NCBI GenBank assembly: GCA_002917075.1
Contig: NTMA01000022.1
Span: forward strand, 124,001 to 188,000
Length of the DNA: 64,000 nucleotides
DNA from: Hawksworthiomyces lignivorus
Taxonomy: Eukaryota > Ascomycota > Sordariomycetes > Ophiostomatales > Ophiostomataceae
Direction: 5' to 3'
Under the pieces are notes generated by a model, which saw only the letters and a list, made by a program, of their open reading frames with translations, had not been told where the DNA came from and did no database searches. Shown piece by piece: positions 33,706-43,757 of the stretch; position 1 is the stretch's first letter; every line of letters begins with the position of its first letter. A program made the position numbers and the translations under genes.

Positions 33706-35474
33706 ATGCCTGAATCAAAAGAGACAGAAGACCGCCAGATTGAGTATGAGACTCACGGGGTAAGTCATATTTAAGACGAGGCTGCAGAAAAAAAAACGCC
33801 AGCAATTCTAATTCCATGCATGCATCATACAGGCAGAGATCGAAGGCCTTTCAAATGAGCACCGAGACTATCTCCTAGCTCGTCATGGCACATTGAGTCT
33901 CGACCCTGTGCCATGCATGTCTGAGCTGGATCCTCTCAATTGGGCAACATCGAAGGTTTGTCGATCTCTTCAATTCATTCGTTTTCTTCCATACGCTCTT
34001 GAATAACACGAGAAAGAAAATAGTGAATTTAACTCTCGTCGCGTTTCATGCGATGATGGCAACATTCACAGCATCTGCAATCCAATCTGCATTTGTAGAT
34101 ATTGCAGCAGATTTGAATGTCAGTGTTCAAAGGACAACATATCTCACTTCTCTCGTCATCGCTATTCTTGGTGGCGCACCATTCGTTTGGCGGCCCATTT
34201 CGCAGACATACGGCCGGCGCCCCGTGTTTCTGCTGTCTTTGATTTGCAGTCTCATCTGCAATGTTGGCTGCGGCTTGAGTCATTCCTACGCCACAATGGG
34301 CCTCTGTCGAGCGTTAACGGCCTTCGCCATCTCACCCGCGGCGTCAATAGGAAGCGGCGTTGTCTCGGAGATGTTTTTTAAGAAGGAGCGCGCACGCTAT
34401 ATGGGCGTTTGGACGACGATGGTCACGCTTGGCGTGCCTGTTGCACCCTTCATCTTCGGCTTTGTTGCATTGCGTGTTGGCTATAGATGGATCTATTGGA
34501 CTCTTGCAATTGTAAGTTTTTTACGGTGCACTACACATACGATTCGTCTTTTACCTTTCACTGCAATGTGATCTCTAACTCTTTTTTTTTTTTTTTTTTT
34601 TTTCGTGATAGACAAACGGCGTGCAATTTATCCTCTATTTCTTCCTCGGATCGGAAACTCGCTACATCCAGCGCGCTGCTGACCACGCGACCACCACGTC
34701 GTATTTATCCCGCCTTTTCCAATTCCACCGCATCGATCCAGCCCCGATCCACGTATCTGACTTCACCCAACCACTGCTCCTCGCCCGGTTCGCTTGCGTT
34801 GCTATTCCCGCAGCCGCCTACGCCATGATCTTCCTCTGGGGCAGTGTGATGATCACTATCGAGATCCCTCAACTGTATCCAGAGCAATTTGGATTCAATA
34901 CGCAACAGGTGGGACTGCAGTTTGTGGCAGTAATTATCGGCACGCTTCTTGGTGAGCAGATCGGCGGCGTCATCTCCGACAAATGGATGTGGAGCCGGAG
35001 GCGGCATGGTAAAGATCCAGAGCCAGAATTCCGCTTATGGATCAGCTATATCGGATACGCCCTCACCATTTGCGGCGTTGTCGTGTTCCTAGTACAAAGT
35101 CAGCGTGCTGGCAGCCATTGGAATGTGACGCCACTGATTGGCGCAGCTATTGCTGCAGCAGGAAACCAAGTTGTCACTACCGTCTTGATCACATACGCAG
35201 TAGACTGCTACAGAGCCGAAGCCGCAGGAGTGGGAGTCATAATTATCTTCGTCCGCCAAATATGGGGCTTCATAGGGCCTTTCTGGTACGTCACCTACGT
35301 TTTATTATTGATGCATATACTCGGCACGAGAGACTAACGAGACATAGGTTCCCCCAGATGATTGAAGATGTCGGGCTCGGGCCTAGTTCTGGCATAGCGA
35401 CGGCCATGATAGTTGGAGTATCTGTCGTGCCTACGATACTGCTACATTGGAAAGGACAATCGTGGCGCAGATAA
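33706..35474 (+). CDS. MFS transporter (DHA1-type drug/polyamine antiporter family)
   Basis: Five exons (33706-33759, 33833-33955, 34017-34511, 34612-35285, 35348-35474) join in phase to 490 residues. A cytoplasmic N-terminus with HGTLSLDPVP and DPLNW precedes the first membrane helix, as in fungal DHA1 members. The loop 2-3 motif appears as GGAPFVWRPISQTYGRRPVFLLS, and a central loop of about 60 residues (SETRYIQ onwards) separates two six-helix halves. Intron 3 contains a run of more than 20 T next to its acceptor, a polypyrimidine tract of unusual length. It should act at the plasma membrane as a proton antiporter; the substrate is not predictable. Confidence 0.93.
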
Positions 35475-36252
35475 TATGGCCCTAACGTACATTGATATAT
35501 TTTCTGTTTTTCTCCCGTTCACGACTTTTCCCTAGTTAAGCATTTTGAACAAAAATTTAGGCCCTAAGCTACCTAGCTTCTTAGGGAAGTATTCGATCTA
35601 GATCTAATATTGCAAACAGAGGTAATCTCGGACGCATGCAAGATGCTGTGAGCGGAAGGCGTAATTGACGAATAAGCTCTGGATAAATAAATGCCAAGAG
35701 AGCGTTTTGGAGTTGTAATTGATTCAGTGGCTTAAAACTCTTGACAAAGACAGTTTGTAGTTTACGAAAATTATATTAACTAAAGAGTATTTCAAGGCTT
35801 GTGTTACAACTATGTGCGAAAATCCGGTGTCCTCCTCGCTTACACTATGAAAGAGAGTTTCGGACGTAGCACATGAGTCACACAGTGCGTGTACTTTTTA
35901 AATACACTGGATGCCTTCTTAGGCACGTAGCCTTTCTCCCGGAAGTATATTTTACCGCAATCCGGGACTTTTTGCTTAAATTTCCCCCCGCTGGACATCT
36001 CGTCCAATGAAGGCTGCCTTCAGGTCGGCGGACGATGGCACCAAGTGGCTTCCCTATGAGCTTTCAGGGTCAAGCTAACACCCCACCTCATCCTCTTCGT
36101 ATGCCGACCTTCTCTCCATCAAAACACATCCCAGGAACTTCCAACAGGTCTATCTACCTCATGTAGGTAGGAGCAGTACTACAGGCCTCAGCCACACACT
36201 CTGTGTGACAGCCAAATTAAGCCCCAATTAAGAGAAAGCTTTAAACTAAAAC
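35475..36252. other. Intergenic region
   Basis: 778 bases without a recognisable feature. Confidence 0.4.
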
Positions 36253-36785
36253 ATGGACACTGAACCTAGCCCCTACAACACCTGCGGGATTCACCGGTGC
36301 ATGCCCCGTCTTTCGACTGCGAGACTTGCGACCGATCCTTCGGCAGCGAGGAGGCTCTAGAGTAGCACCTTCGGGACTCTCGTATTCATCAACACCTTTA
36401 GATGCCTTTTTCCACTCCTTCCCAACGTTTGATTATAATCCATCTCTCCCACCAGCTGTTTCGTATGACAACGGCGTGGCCAAACTGAGTCAAACGATGC
36501 GTGGGACAGATCCCAAGATGCCCTGGATAGCGAATTGCACATGTGGTACGGCGTAGAAGACGATTTGACTGCATGGCATGCTCTTTGTCATGCAATTGGT
36601 ATCGAGCCGCTCCCGAAAACATGTGAAGAATGCGAGGGGGTAGGACGCCGTGCAACGAAACTCAGTAGATTCATCCTGACGCGGGTCATAGGCTGCACGA
36701 AGGACACACGTTAATATCGTTGATTTGGTTGAATGGGGACGAACGGACAGTAGGGAGAAAGTTCAAACCTTTATTGTGAGGCCTT
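36253..36785 (+). pseudogene. C2H2-zinc-finger gene relic (multicopy fungal family)
   Basis: Pieces of one protein can be read in different frames: MDTEPSPYNTCGIHR (36253 on), then a zinc finger CETCDRSFGSEEALE-TAG-HLRDSRIH (about 36300-36390), then TPLDAFFHSFPTFDYNPSLPP, MWYGVEDDLTAWHALCHAIG and, after a probable intron ending near 36691, RRTHVNIVDLVEWGR. This order of blocks belongs to a fungal family present in many copies per genome. There are two frameshifts around the finger, and a TAG stands where the family has a Gln codon. The tail abuts the 3' end of the opposite-strand gene at 36771. Confidence 0.75.
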
Positions 36786-37172
36786 ATGCATTTCCATTTG
36801 CTTCAGTGTGCCCTTACCCGTTATCACGTTGCCGTTATTATCTTTAAACCAGTAGTCCCAGACTTCCTCGTCAGGATCCTCACGGGAACGAAAATCTGGG
36901 GCTGCACGAGGTGGAAGATGAGGATCGGTGGAATAACGCCAAGCTATCTCGATGGCACGGCGTGTGGCAGGTGTCTGCGCCGAGGACCCATGCGTCTCTC
37001 GCTCCTGCAGATGAAGGAGAAAGTTGCTTCGCAGCAGCCAGGACTTGCCGTAGTCGGGACACGAAGGGAGCTTGCATGGGTAAGCCCATATATGTCCGGA
37101 AGGGAGGTAGGCATCGTCAACTTCGTCATCGAGTTCGGAGGGAACGGGAGTGCTAGAGATTAAGGAAGCCAT
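36771..37172 (-). CDS. Small zinc-finger-like fungal protein
   Basis: A single-exon frame of 133 residues from ATG 37172. After an acidic N-terminus, a degenerate C2H2 finger can be seen: C-x4-C in YPCKLPSCPDYGKSWLLRSN followed by H-x6-H in LLHLQERETH. A conserved-looking block RRAIEIAWRYSTDPHLPPRAAPDF comes next. The layout resembles short C2H2-like proteins scattered in ascomycete genomes, often near mobile or repeated genes. Function is unknown. The 3' end touches the neighbouring zinc-finger relic on the other strand. Confidence 0.6.
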   Translation of the reverse strand: MASLISSTPVPSELDDEVDDAYLPSGHIWAYPCKLPSCPDYGKSWLLRSNFLLHLQERETHGSSAQTPATRRAIEIAWRYSTDPHLPPRAAPDFRSREDPDEEVWDYWFKDNNGNVITGKGTLKQMEMHKASQ

Positions 37173-37365
37173 GTGTTTGTATTGCTCTAGATTGAGGTAG
37201 ATGGCTGGTTGAAAATGAAAAGATGAAATTTATTCTGCCCAGACTTGCTAAAGGCGGTGTCGTATGGTTTTAAAAGACTTCAAAAGTACCTCTAAAACCA
37301 AGCACACTGTATAGGGCTTAAACTCCCTATTTACTTAGCGCTACCCACTTAAACCTGCTTACACA

Positions 37366-37675
37366 TTATTTAATCACCACGGACCAGTTAGTCAGCGCTA
37401 ATTCTGGATGACAAATTGTATCTAAAAGTGCCTCTACGTAGCGCATAGTCTCTGCTGTAAGGCTTTTAAAGAGCTCAAGAGGACACCGGTTTTGCACATG
37501 GCTATACGTAGATAGAATACGTAAATATTCAAAAACCCCAACACAATGAGGATCAAAAACAGGCGTGCACACCAGAAACGGACTAACAAGATCCGAGATA
37601 TTCTCACAATTTAGAAAAAAGACACGTTCAAGCCATAATCCTAATACGTCATAAAATCTTCCAGTTTGTGGACTC
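37366..37675 (-). pseudogene. Fragment of an unidentified protein gene
   Basis: A frame open from about 37675 to a TAA at 37366 lacks an ATG near its start, yet reads like real protein: FYDVLGLWLERVFFLNC, ISDLVSPFLVCTPVFDPHC, then SHVQNRCPLELFKSLTAE and RYVEALLDTICHPELAL. It looks like the 3' end of a gene whose 5' part is gone or lies beyond an unrecognised intron. I do not recognise the family. It sits between a zinc-finger-like gene and the bleomycin hydrolase gene, in a stretch rich in decayed genes. Confidence 0.35.
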
Positions 37676-37709
37676 TGTTACAGCGGTACAGCATGGCCGA
37701 CCAGTCGCA

Positions 37710-39374
37710 TCAAGCGAGGGCGCCCATGGGATCCCAGAGCGGCAGCAGGATGGGCTCCTTGTCGAGGACGTCGGTGACCTCGCGGGGCAGGAAGCGGGGG
37801 TCGACGACGGCCTGGTAGACGAACTCGTCCATCCAGGCGTCGGTCATGAGGAACCAGCCGTGGTCGCCGGGCTCCTCGCCCCAGCTGTTCTGGACGCGCC
37901 AGCGGACGGGCTGCTGGGCGTCGTCGAGGTGGACGGCGGTGAGGACCATGGCGTGGGTCATGGCGCTCTCGCCGGTGCGCAGGCGGGCGGCCTTGTCCAT
38001 GCCGCGGACGCCGACGCCGAGGCCGAGCTCGTAGTCGATAATGTCGAGGTCCATGAGGCCGGCGACGCGGTCGCTGTGCTTGCCGACGTCGCAGCCGAAG
38101 AAGACGGGCAGGCCGGCGCGCAGCATGGCCACGCAGGCGGCCTTGAGCTGCGCTATGCCCACGTTGACGTACGTGATGCCGCGGCCGCCCACCACGTTGC
38201 CGAGGCGGTCGACGCGCAGCAGCGACAGCGGCGCGTGCCGCGGGTCGTGCACGAGCGAGATCATGCGGTCCACGGCGGCGGCGGTCACGCGCAGCGGGCC
38301 GCCCGCGCTGCTGTAGATGTCGGCCGCGAAGGAGCGCGGCGTGGCCCGCACCTCGCGCGCGCGGCCGCGGCGGTCCACAAAGCTCCAGACGAACTCGGTG
38401 TCGGCTGCCGGCGGCGGGCCCAGCGTCAGCGTCAGCACGGCGTGGATCTCGCGCATGATCTTGGCCTTGGCCGAGGCGACAGCGGTTGCCAGCGCCGCCG
38501 GCTCATCGGTCGAGGACTCCAGCAGCCCGCGCAGGACGAGCGCGCCCTCGCGCAGCTTCGTGGACACAATCTGGTTAATAGTCGATGAGGCCTTGGCATT
38601 GTAGCTGTCCGGGTACAGCGCCTGCGGCACCACGCCGTACTTGACGACGAGGTTGCGCACCATGTCCCACTGGCCGCCGTCAGAGATGGGGCTGCCCAGC
38701 AGCGTCTGCACCAGCCGCGAGTCCAGGTCCAGGTCGGCCGTGTCCAGGATCTGCTCCAGGAAGTAGTTGCACTTCTCCAGCTTGTCCCAGAAGAAGAGGT
38801 ACGCCTGCGAGAGCTCAAACCCATCGAGCTCGTACTTTTGCATCAGCGCCACGCGGAACACATTGGTCGACGCAAACAGCCAGCACCGCCCGCTGCTGCG
38901 CTGGTTGGTAATAGGACCGCCCTCAAACGGGATCCGCACGTTGAACACCTGCTGGTCCACAAGCGCGGCGTCACGCGACAGCAGCAGCTGCTTGGGATCG
39001 TTTGCGCTGAGTGCGGTCAAGGCAAGCCTAGAGAGGGCAAAAAAATACACATGTTAACTGCCACATCTATACCCGGCAGGGCCATATGCAAGAGCGGCCT
39101 CTGCTGGATCTTCAGCTCCAGTTCTCTGTCACCCGGAGGCTTACTTGTTCTTTGGGTCATCTAGCAGCTTCGTCTGCCACTCCTGGACCTGCAACGTAGA
39201 GAGTCCCTCGGCTTTGCGATGTAGCATCATTGCTGACCTGCGGCCGAAGACTCCCGTATGTTTCTCCTCGCTGCTCCCGTCTTCTACGCTCTGAAGCGCC
39301 TCGCGGAGATCTCTGATAACCAATTTCTCTCCCAAGCCGTTGTCGGGCGATACCTTGGACTGAGAAGAACCCAT
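37710..39374 (-). CDS. Bleomycin hydrolase / aminopeptidase C (papain-fold cysteine peptidase, C1B)
   Basis: Two exons (complement of 37710-39027 and 39145-39374) join in phase to 515 residues. The catalytic set is complete: Gln119 and Cys125 in ITNQRSSGRCWLFAS, the His in AMTHAMVLTAV and the Asn in WRVQNSWGE. The N-terminal MGSSQSK could be myristoylated. Family members form hexameric barrels in the cytosol and trim peptides from the N-terminus; they also hydrolyse homocysteine thiolactone and bleomycin. The C-terminus, which self-inhibits in yeast Lap3/Blh1, ends in PLWDPMGALA as expected. The coding region is much more GC-rich at third positions than all its neighbours, indicating a highly expressed, conserved core gene in the middle of decaying sequence. 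Confidence 0.95.
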
Positions 39375-39996
39375 GGCCGCAAGATGTGCACGGAGAAGAA
39401 AACCTGTGCAAGCAGATAATAAACAAATAGCAAAGCAATATACGTAAAGGGTATATGAGAAGAAGCTAGATGTATTTGCTTGAGAAATGTAGGGGAAGTC
39501 TCGTATTAAGAGTTGAGTTCATTCTTATCGGCCGTGCCTTATCTTGGGGGGAAGGTGTGGAACTTATGCCGTATCGAGAAGGTGGGTGGCTTGCATATTT
39601 ATTTGGGCACCCGGTTGGCCAGCTGTGCGTGATCGATTGCGCGAAACAAACAGCTCCTATCAATCTACGGAGCAGATTTGCCGTGCTTAGTAATGAGACC
39701 TTTGCATGCCGACAGCTTCTCGTGCTGGCGAATAACGACATTGACGTCATCCTAGAGAGAGACCTCTAGATCAATGCAGCAATGTAAATAGCTACATGCA
39801 TCGCAATGAGGGTGCTAGGTAGGATAGACCGAGCGTCAGGGCACCCTTTCGGATAGGGCAAGTGTTTGGGAATCGATGCTACGGAAATGCTTGCTACCAA
39901 GATGTTTTGCAATCTTTTGAATCCTTCTCTTTCTGGTATAATTTACAGTTTTTTCCCTATTATTTCGTCATCAACCACGCCGGCCACTGAAAACCG
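39375..39996. other. Intergenic region
   Basis: 622 bases. An ATG-started frame of 99 codons at 39470-39769 (+) has no recognisable motif and overlaps an equally long antisense frame, so I do not call it. Confidence 0.4.
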
Positions 39997-41165
39997 TTAT
40001 TCTTGTTGAGCATTAAACATCGAGCTATCTAGGATCCACCGCATGGGATCTGTATTCTCTATAAAATCAAAGGGGATGGATATATCAAACATGTCCATGT
40101 CTGCCATATTTCCTAGCCGAAGGCCATCCAAATTCGGATCATCTTTTGCTTCGAAATTGGCCGAAGGAAACTTGGAGGGAGCGCCGGATGCAGCTCAGGT
40201 CCTTGGACACGGCCGTGCGCAGCGCTGGATGCTGGCTGGCGGTGGCTAGCGCGATGCCAGCGGTCAAGAGAAAGAACTTGTAGATGGCCAGGCTGAGGAT
40301 GGTGATCTCGTCGCGCATGAAAAAGTCGTCAAATAGGGCGGCGAGGAACGACGAGGCCACGACGGCGCCGATCGACACCGTCGTCGTCGCGCGGCAGTGG
40401 CGGAACAGCAGCGCCACGGTGCCAAAGTAGAGGACGTGCAGCTGGCGGCCTGCGAGGTGGTAGGGCGCCAAAGCGCGAGAGCCGTAGTCGCCAGCTCGGA
40501 ACAGCCGCAGGTCCGCTGGGAGTTCACACAGCCAGACGTACAGGTCGTTCTTCGGCCGCGCCACCCTGGAGTCTGTCATGGTCCCGCGTCTGTAGTTCTC
40601 GCAGAGGTCGGCATAGATGCAGCAGATCTTGGCGAAACTCACTGTCACGGGTGCACTGGCATCTCCGGGCGGAAAGTCGCTTATTCGTAAGAGCGGCACA
40701 TTGAATTCGGAAAGAGGTATGGCGAGGGGGAGACCGTGAGCCGACGATACAATGCAGTCGCGGGCCTGTCTGTCAGCAGAATGTCTGGTAGATTGTACAG
40801 CGTGGGTACCGCAGAAGAGTCAAACAAACAAAATAATCCGCAGGTGCATACCACCAGAGTCCACCATAGCCTCCGAAAGAGCGGTTCTGGGTAGCTGGTC
40901 GGTTTTGGTGCAGGCCGATTTGGAAGGCAATGCTGACTGTGCTGCGCAGCCAGTATGTGCTATTGTCCATAGAGAATCGTTCGGGACCGGCCAGGTTCCA
41001 CCACTGCAGCAGTAAGCAGGCGACGATTAGAAAGATTGGGTTTCGCTAACGATTCGAGAAGAGCAGGGCCTTGGTGTGGAAATAGAGAGCATTGCTGCTG
41101 GCCAGGTTGACTGGCACAGTGACGCGGCTGCCTGCCCAAAAGGATACCGGCAAACTGTTAGAATC
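39997..41165 (-). pseudogene. Fungal-specific transcription-factor pseudogene (5'-truncated)
   Basis: The middle and C-terminal parts of a Zn2Cys6-type regulator are readable: SSNALYFHTKALLF, LLLQWWNLAGPERF, YWLRSTVSIAFQIGLHQ, then FRRLWWTLVARDCIVSSAHGLP across an intron (about 40770-40851), the LPADLRLFRAG block and the ending RWILDSSMFNAQQE. There is an in-frame TAG at 41046-41048, a frameshift between about 40880 and 40912 and another near 40155-40165. No zinc cluster is found upstream, where the sequence turns AT-rich, so the 5' part is lost. The protein should not be functional. Confidence 0.8.
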
Positions 41166-42143
41166 GGTAAAAGGGACGCGTTTTCAAAAGTGTGTTTTGA
41201 GCTTTATGTAGTGCTTTTTTTTTTATTTTTTATTAGCAAATAAAAGATGTTGCACTTCTTAAGTTACTAGTATTAAAGAAGTAATTTCCGTTAACTAATT
41301 ACTAGTATTATAACCAGTACAACTATTTAAAACTTGCATGTTCTTTCTTCTTTAAAAGAATTCTATTGCTAGTAATCCTGCCACATTGTCCTATCACATT
41401 AATCCTACTACATCCTACTACTAAAGTGTGTATTGTATACTAGTGTGGTAGGATCAGAGTGTCGTGAAAACGAGGATTACGGATTTTTGCCACTGACCCT
41501 ACCACATTGGTTCTTATTTGACTTGCTAATGGAGCCCTAGAATCCCGTAGCAGTCATATTGCCACGCGCTTAACAAAGCTCCTATAACTATAAGAAGCCT
41601 CTGTCATATAAGAGTAACTTGGAATGACTTGTTAAAAAAAAAAAAACCACCTTCTTCAAGCCTAGACGACGATAATTAAAACATGTACATCAAGTTTACC
41701 GGGAAAATTCCATCCTGAGGATTGGTTGCGATTAATGCATCTAAGTTCGGCGAGACGCCAAGCAAATTGGCCCCGGTATCAAAAAACACTTGTGCGACCG
41801 TTTGACCAAAGGGAAAAAACATCCAGAGTTAACAGGCCGGCAGCCGGAGGGGAGGAGCGTACAATAAGGGGGAGCAGACGTACTCGAGTCCGGATTCGTC
41901 CACACCGGTATAAGCTGGCGGACCCTCGCGTCGTAGTTCCACTACAGAGGGCGATGGTCAGCCTCGGTGCCCGCAGCGGTGGTGTAGTCCGGGGGTACCT
42001 ACCACTGATGCCTCGGAAGGCCCGTTGAAAGAGGCTGATTGCATGGCGTTGCCAACAGACGACGACGGAGGCGAGTTTGCCGCCACTAAAAGAGGCTGTC
42101 AGCTGTTGTAGAGAGAGAAAAAGAGAAAAGAGATACGGCTTAC
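41166..42143. other. AT-rich, repeat-bearing intergenic region
   Basis: The first 500 bases are very AT-rich, with a poly-T run (41215-41240), two copies of TTACTAGTATTA (about 41262 and 41299), an imperfect inverted repeat at 41443-41508 and a poly-A run near 41634-41646. From about 41700 to 42143 an open minus-strand frame continues from the Ser-rich gene, but its exon structure is unclear. Confidence 0.45.
41443..41508. repeat. Imperfect inverted repeat, MITE-like
   Basis: The left arm GTGTGGTAGGATCAGAGTG (41443-41461) is nearly the reverse complement of the right arm around GCCACTGACCCTACCACAT (41488-41506), with about 27 bases between. A further related CCTGCCACATTG lies shortly upstream. 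This could be the remains of a small inverted-repeat element or a hairpin; no transposase is present. Confidence 0.5.
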
Positions 42144-42901
42144 CGAAACCGGTTGCGGCCAGATATGCGTAGCTGCGATAAATCCCGAAGCGGTTAACCT
42201 TTGCGAACATACAATGCCGTTAAAAGATGATAATAAGAGAAAACTTACGCGGTATCACTCTTCTGGAAATCGTAGCCTTCAACACCGCCAACAAGCCCCA
42301 GGTAGCCAAACGTCCCGCTATCTTGCCCCGACGTTATAACGGCGGGGAGGCCGGTGTGGACGCAGAAGGTGTTCGGCCACGATAGCTGTATGTTTAGTGG
42401 AGGAGCGGACGGGCCCGAGATTGTGTATGTGAGTGCATGGTTGTTCGTATTGAATTCGCTGGCAATATAGCCTAGCACGGCCCCCAGGTCGCTTACAACA
42501 TTGATCTAGCCTAGCGTCGGCCCCCCGAAGCACCTTGGATCTATACTAGACGCCGAGGGCGAGGACGCAGAGCTCGAGACGCTGCTACTGAGAGACGCAG
42601 AGGATGAGGGCGGCACGGCGCTGCTCGAGGCGTTGCTGCTGGGGGCCGGCGAGGACGACGAGGGCAGCATGGATCTACTCAAGGCGCTACTGCTAGGGGC
42701 TGGCGAGAACGAGGACGAGGGCAGCACGGAGCTGCTCGAGGCGCTGCTGCTAAAGGACGTGGAAGACGACGAGGAGACCAGTACGGAGCTGCTCGAGGCG
42801 ACGCTGGACGTCTTGGACGGCGGAGGGCGGCAGCGACTCGCAGCAACCAAGTCGAAGCAGAGGCCCGCAAGGAGCAGAGACAAAAGGTTAGACGACTTCA
42901 T
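42144..42901 (-). pseudogene. Ser-rich secreted-protein gene with in-frame TAG
   Basis: From ATG 42901 a signal peptide (about 1-22, LLSLLLAGLCFDLVAA) leads into a 90-residue Ser/Ala/Pro-rich stretch typical of O-glycosylated fungal wall proteins. At 42506-42508 the frame meets TAG, but coding-like sequence continues in the same frame without a gap (INVVSDLGAVLGYIASEF, IQLSWPNTFCVHTGLP, SGTFGYLGLVGG) to a donor at 42249. It then seems to continue in an exon at 42144-42198, and perhaps further. No intron removes the TAG. Either the gene is dead by a single nonsense mutation (CAG->TAG would fit) or it is a short Ser-rich protein ending at 42506. Exons beyond 42144 are uncertain. Confidence 0.55.
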
Positions 42902-43520
42902 TTCAAATCCAGAACGACACCGACAGCGATGGGGAAAAAAAAAGAGTGTCAGACCGCCGGACAAGTGCAGATATGATTCGTTTTCCTCGGCTCAAGTTCT
43001 AGGAGAGCAAGCAGGCAGCGAAGGACGGGCAGTTTATACTGCCCAAGATGCGGGCGGGGCGGCTAAGAGTAGACACGAGCCCTGCCTGGGACCTGTCCTC
43101 GCGGGGTCCTGTCCAGCCCCTACCCAATGCTGTTCATAATTTAAGATCGTGACACTATCGAAAAAGGTCATGTCCAAAAACAGCAGAGAGCCGACTGCTT
43201 CGCAGACGGGCTAGGTTAGTACACCTTGCGGCCGCTAGCCGTGCGGTACATCGGATGTAAGCTTATTCTCTAGATTCTGATTTTACGAGGCATACATAAA
43301 CTTAGGGGTATATACATACCTATGGCCTTCCATTGGCTTTAATGCTGATATAACTGTGTTAAGAGACTTACTCGTAGGATTGATAAATTATAAGGTATTT
43401 TGGTCTCGTAGGTCTTAGGTAAGGGCCACAAGATAGATGTCATAACCTTATTCTTCTTCGTTGAGATGTTGCTAATCTCCAAAAGTTTTGCATATGAGTG
43501 CGAGTAGGATGTAGGAGTCG
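42902..43520. other. Intergenic region
   Basis: These 619 bases contain the promoter side of the Ser-rich gene. The plus-strand frame at 42633-43139 is the antisense shadow of the Ser-rich coding region and is not called. Confidence 0.4.
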
Positions 43521-43757
43521 CTAGGATATGAGAGTAACTAGGATGTAAGTTGGCAATTGAAAGACCCACGGACCGCGATTGATGCTGACACGCATCAAAT
43601 AGCGGCCGCAAAGTACGGAGATGAGGTTTGCGTCTACCTTACGAAGAACTCGCTTCTCAAACTTGGGATCAATGATTGCCTCCGTCGTGCTAGTCGTAGT
43701 ATCTTTGGTCATAGGTTGCAGAATCTCGGCTGGTGGATCGGCTTGCAATTTTTCCAA
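43521..43757 (-). pseudogene. Possible N-terminal relic of an MFS anion:cation symporter (DAL5-like)
   Basis: The frame reads DPKFEKRVLRKVDANLISVL, which resembles the cytoplasmic segment just before the first membrane helix of fungal allantoate/nicotinate-type permeases. The expected helix does not follow, the frame has no ATG start, and nothing else of the transporter is found nearby. This rests on a single short block. Confidence 0.35.

Noticed and set aside
37668..38588. 306-codon plus-strand frame rich in Asp, Val, Ala, His and Gly
   Set aside because: Antisense shadow of the GC-rich bleomycin hydrolase coding region; it has the composition typical of such shadows.
39470..39769. 99-codon ATG-started frame (+)
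   Set aside because: No recognisable motif, and an overlapping antisense frame of the same size makes chance likely.
42633..43139. 168-codon Glu/Leu-rich plus-strand frame
   Set aside because: Reverse complement of the Ser/Ala repeat of the secreted-protein gene.
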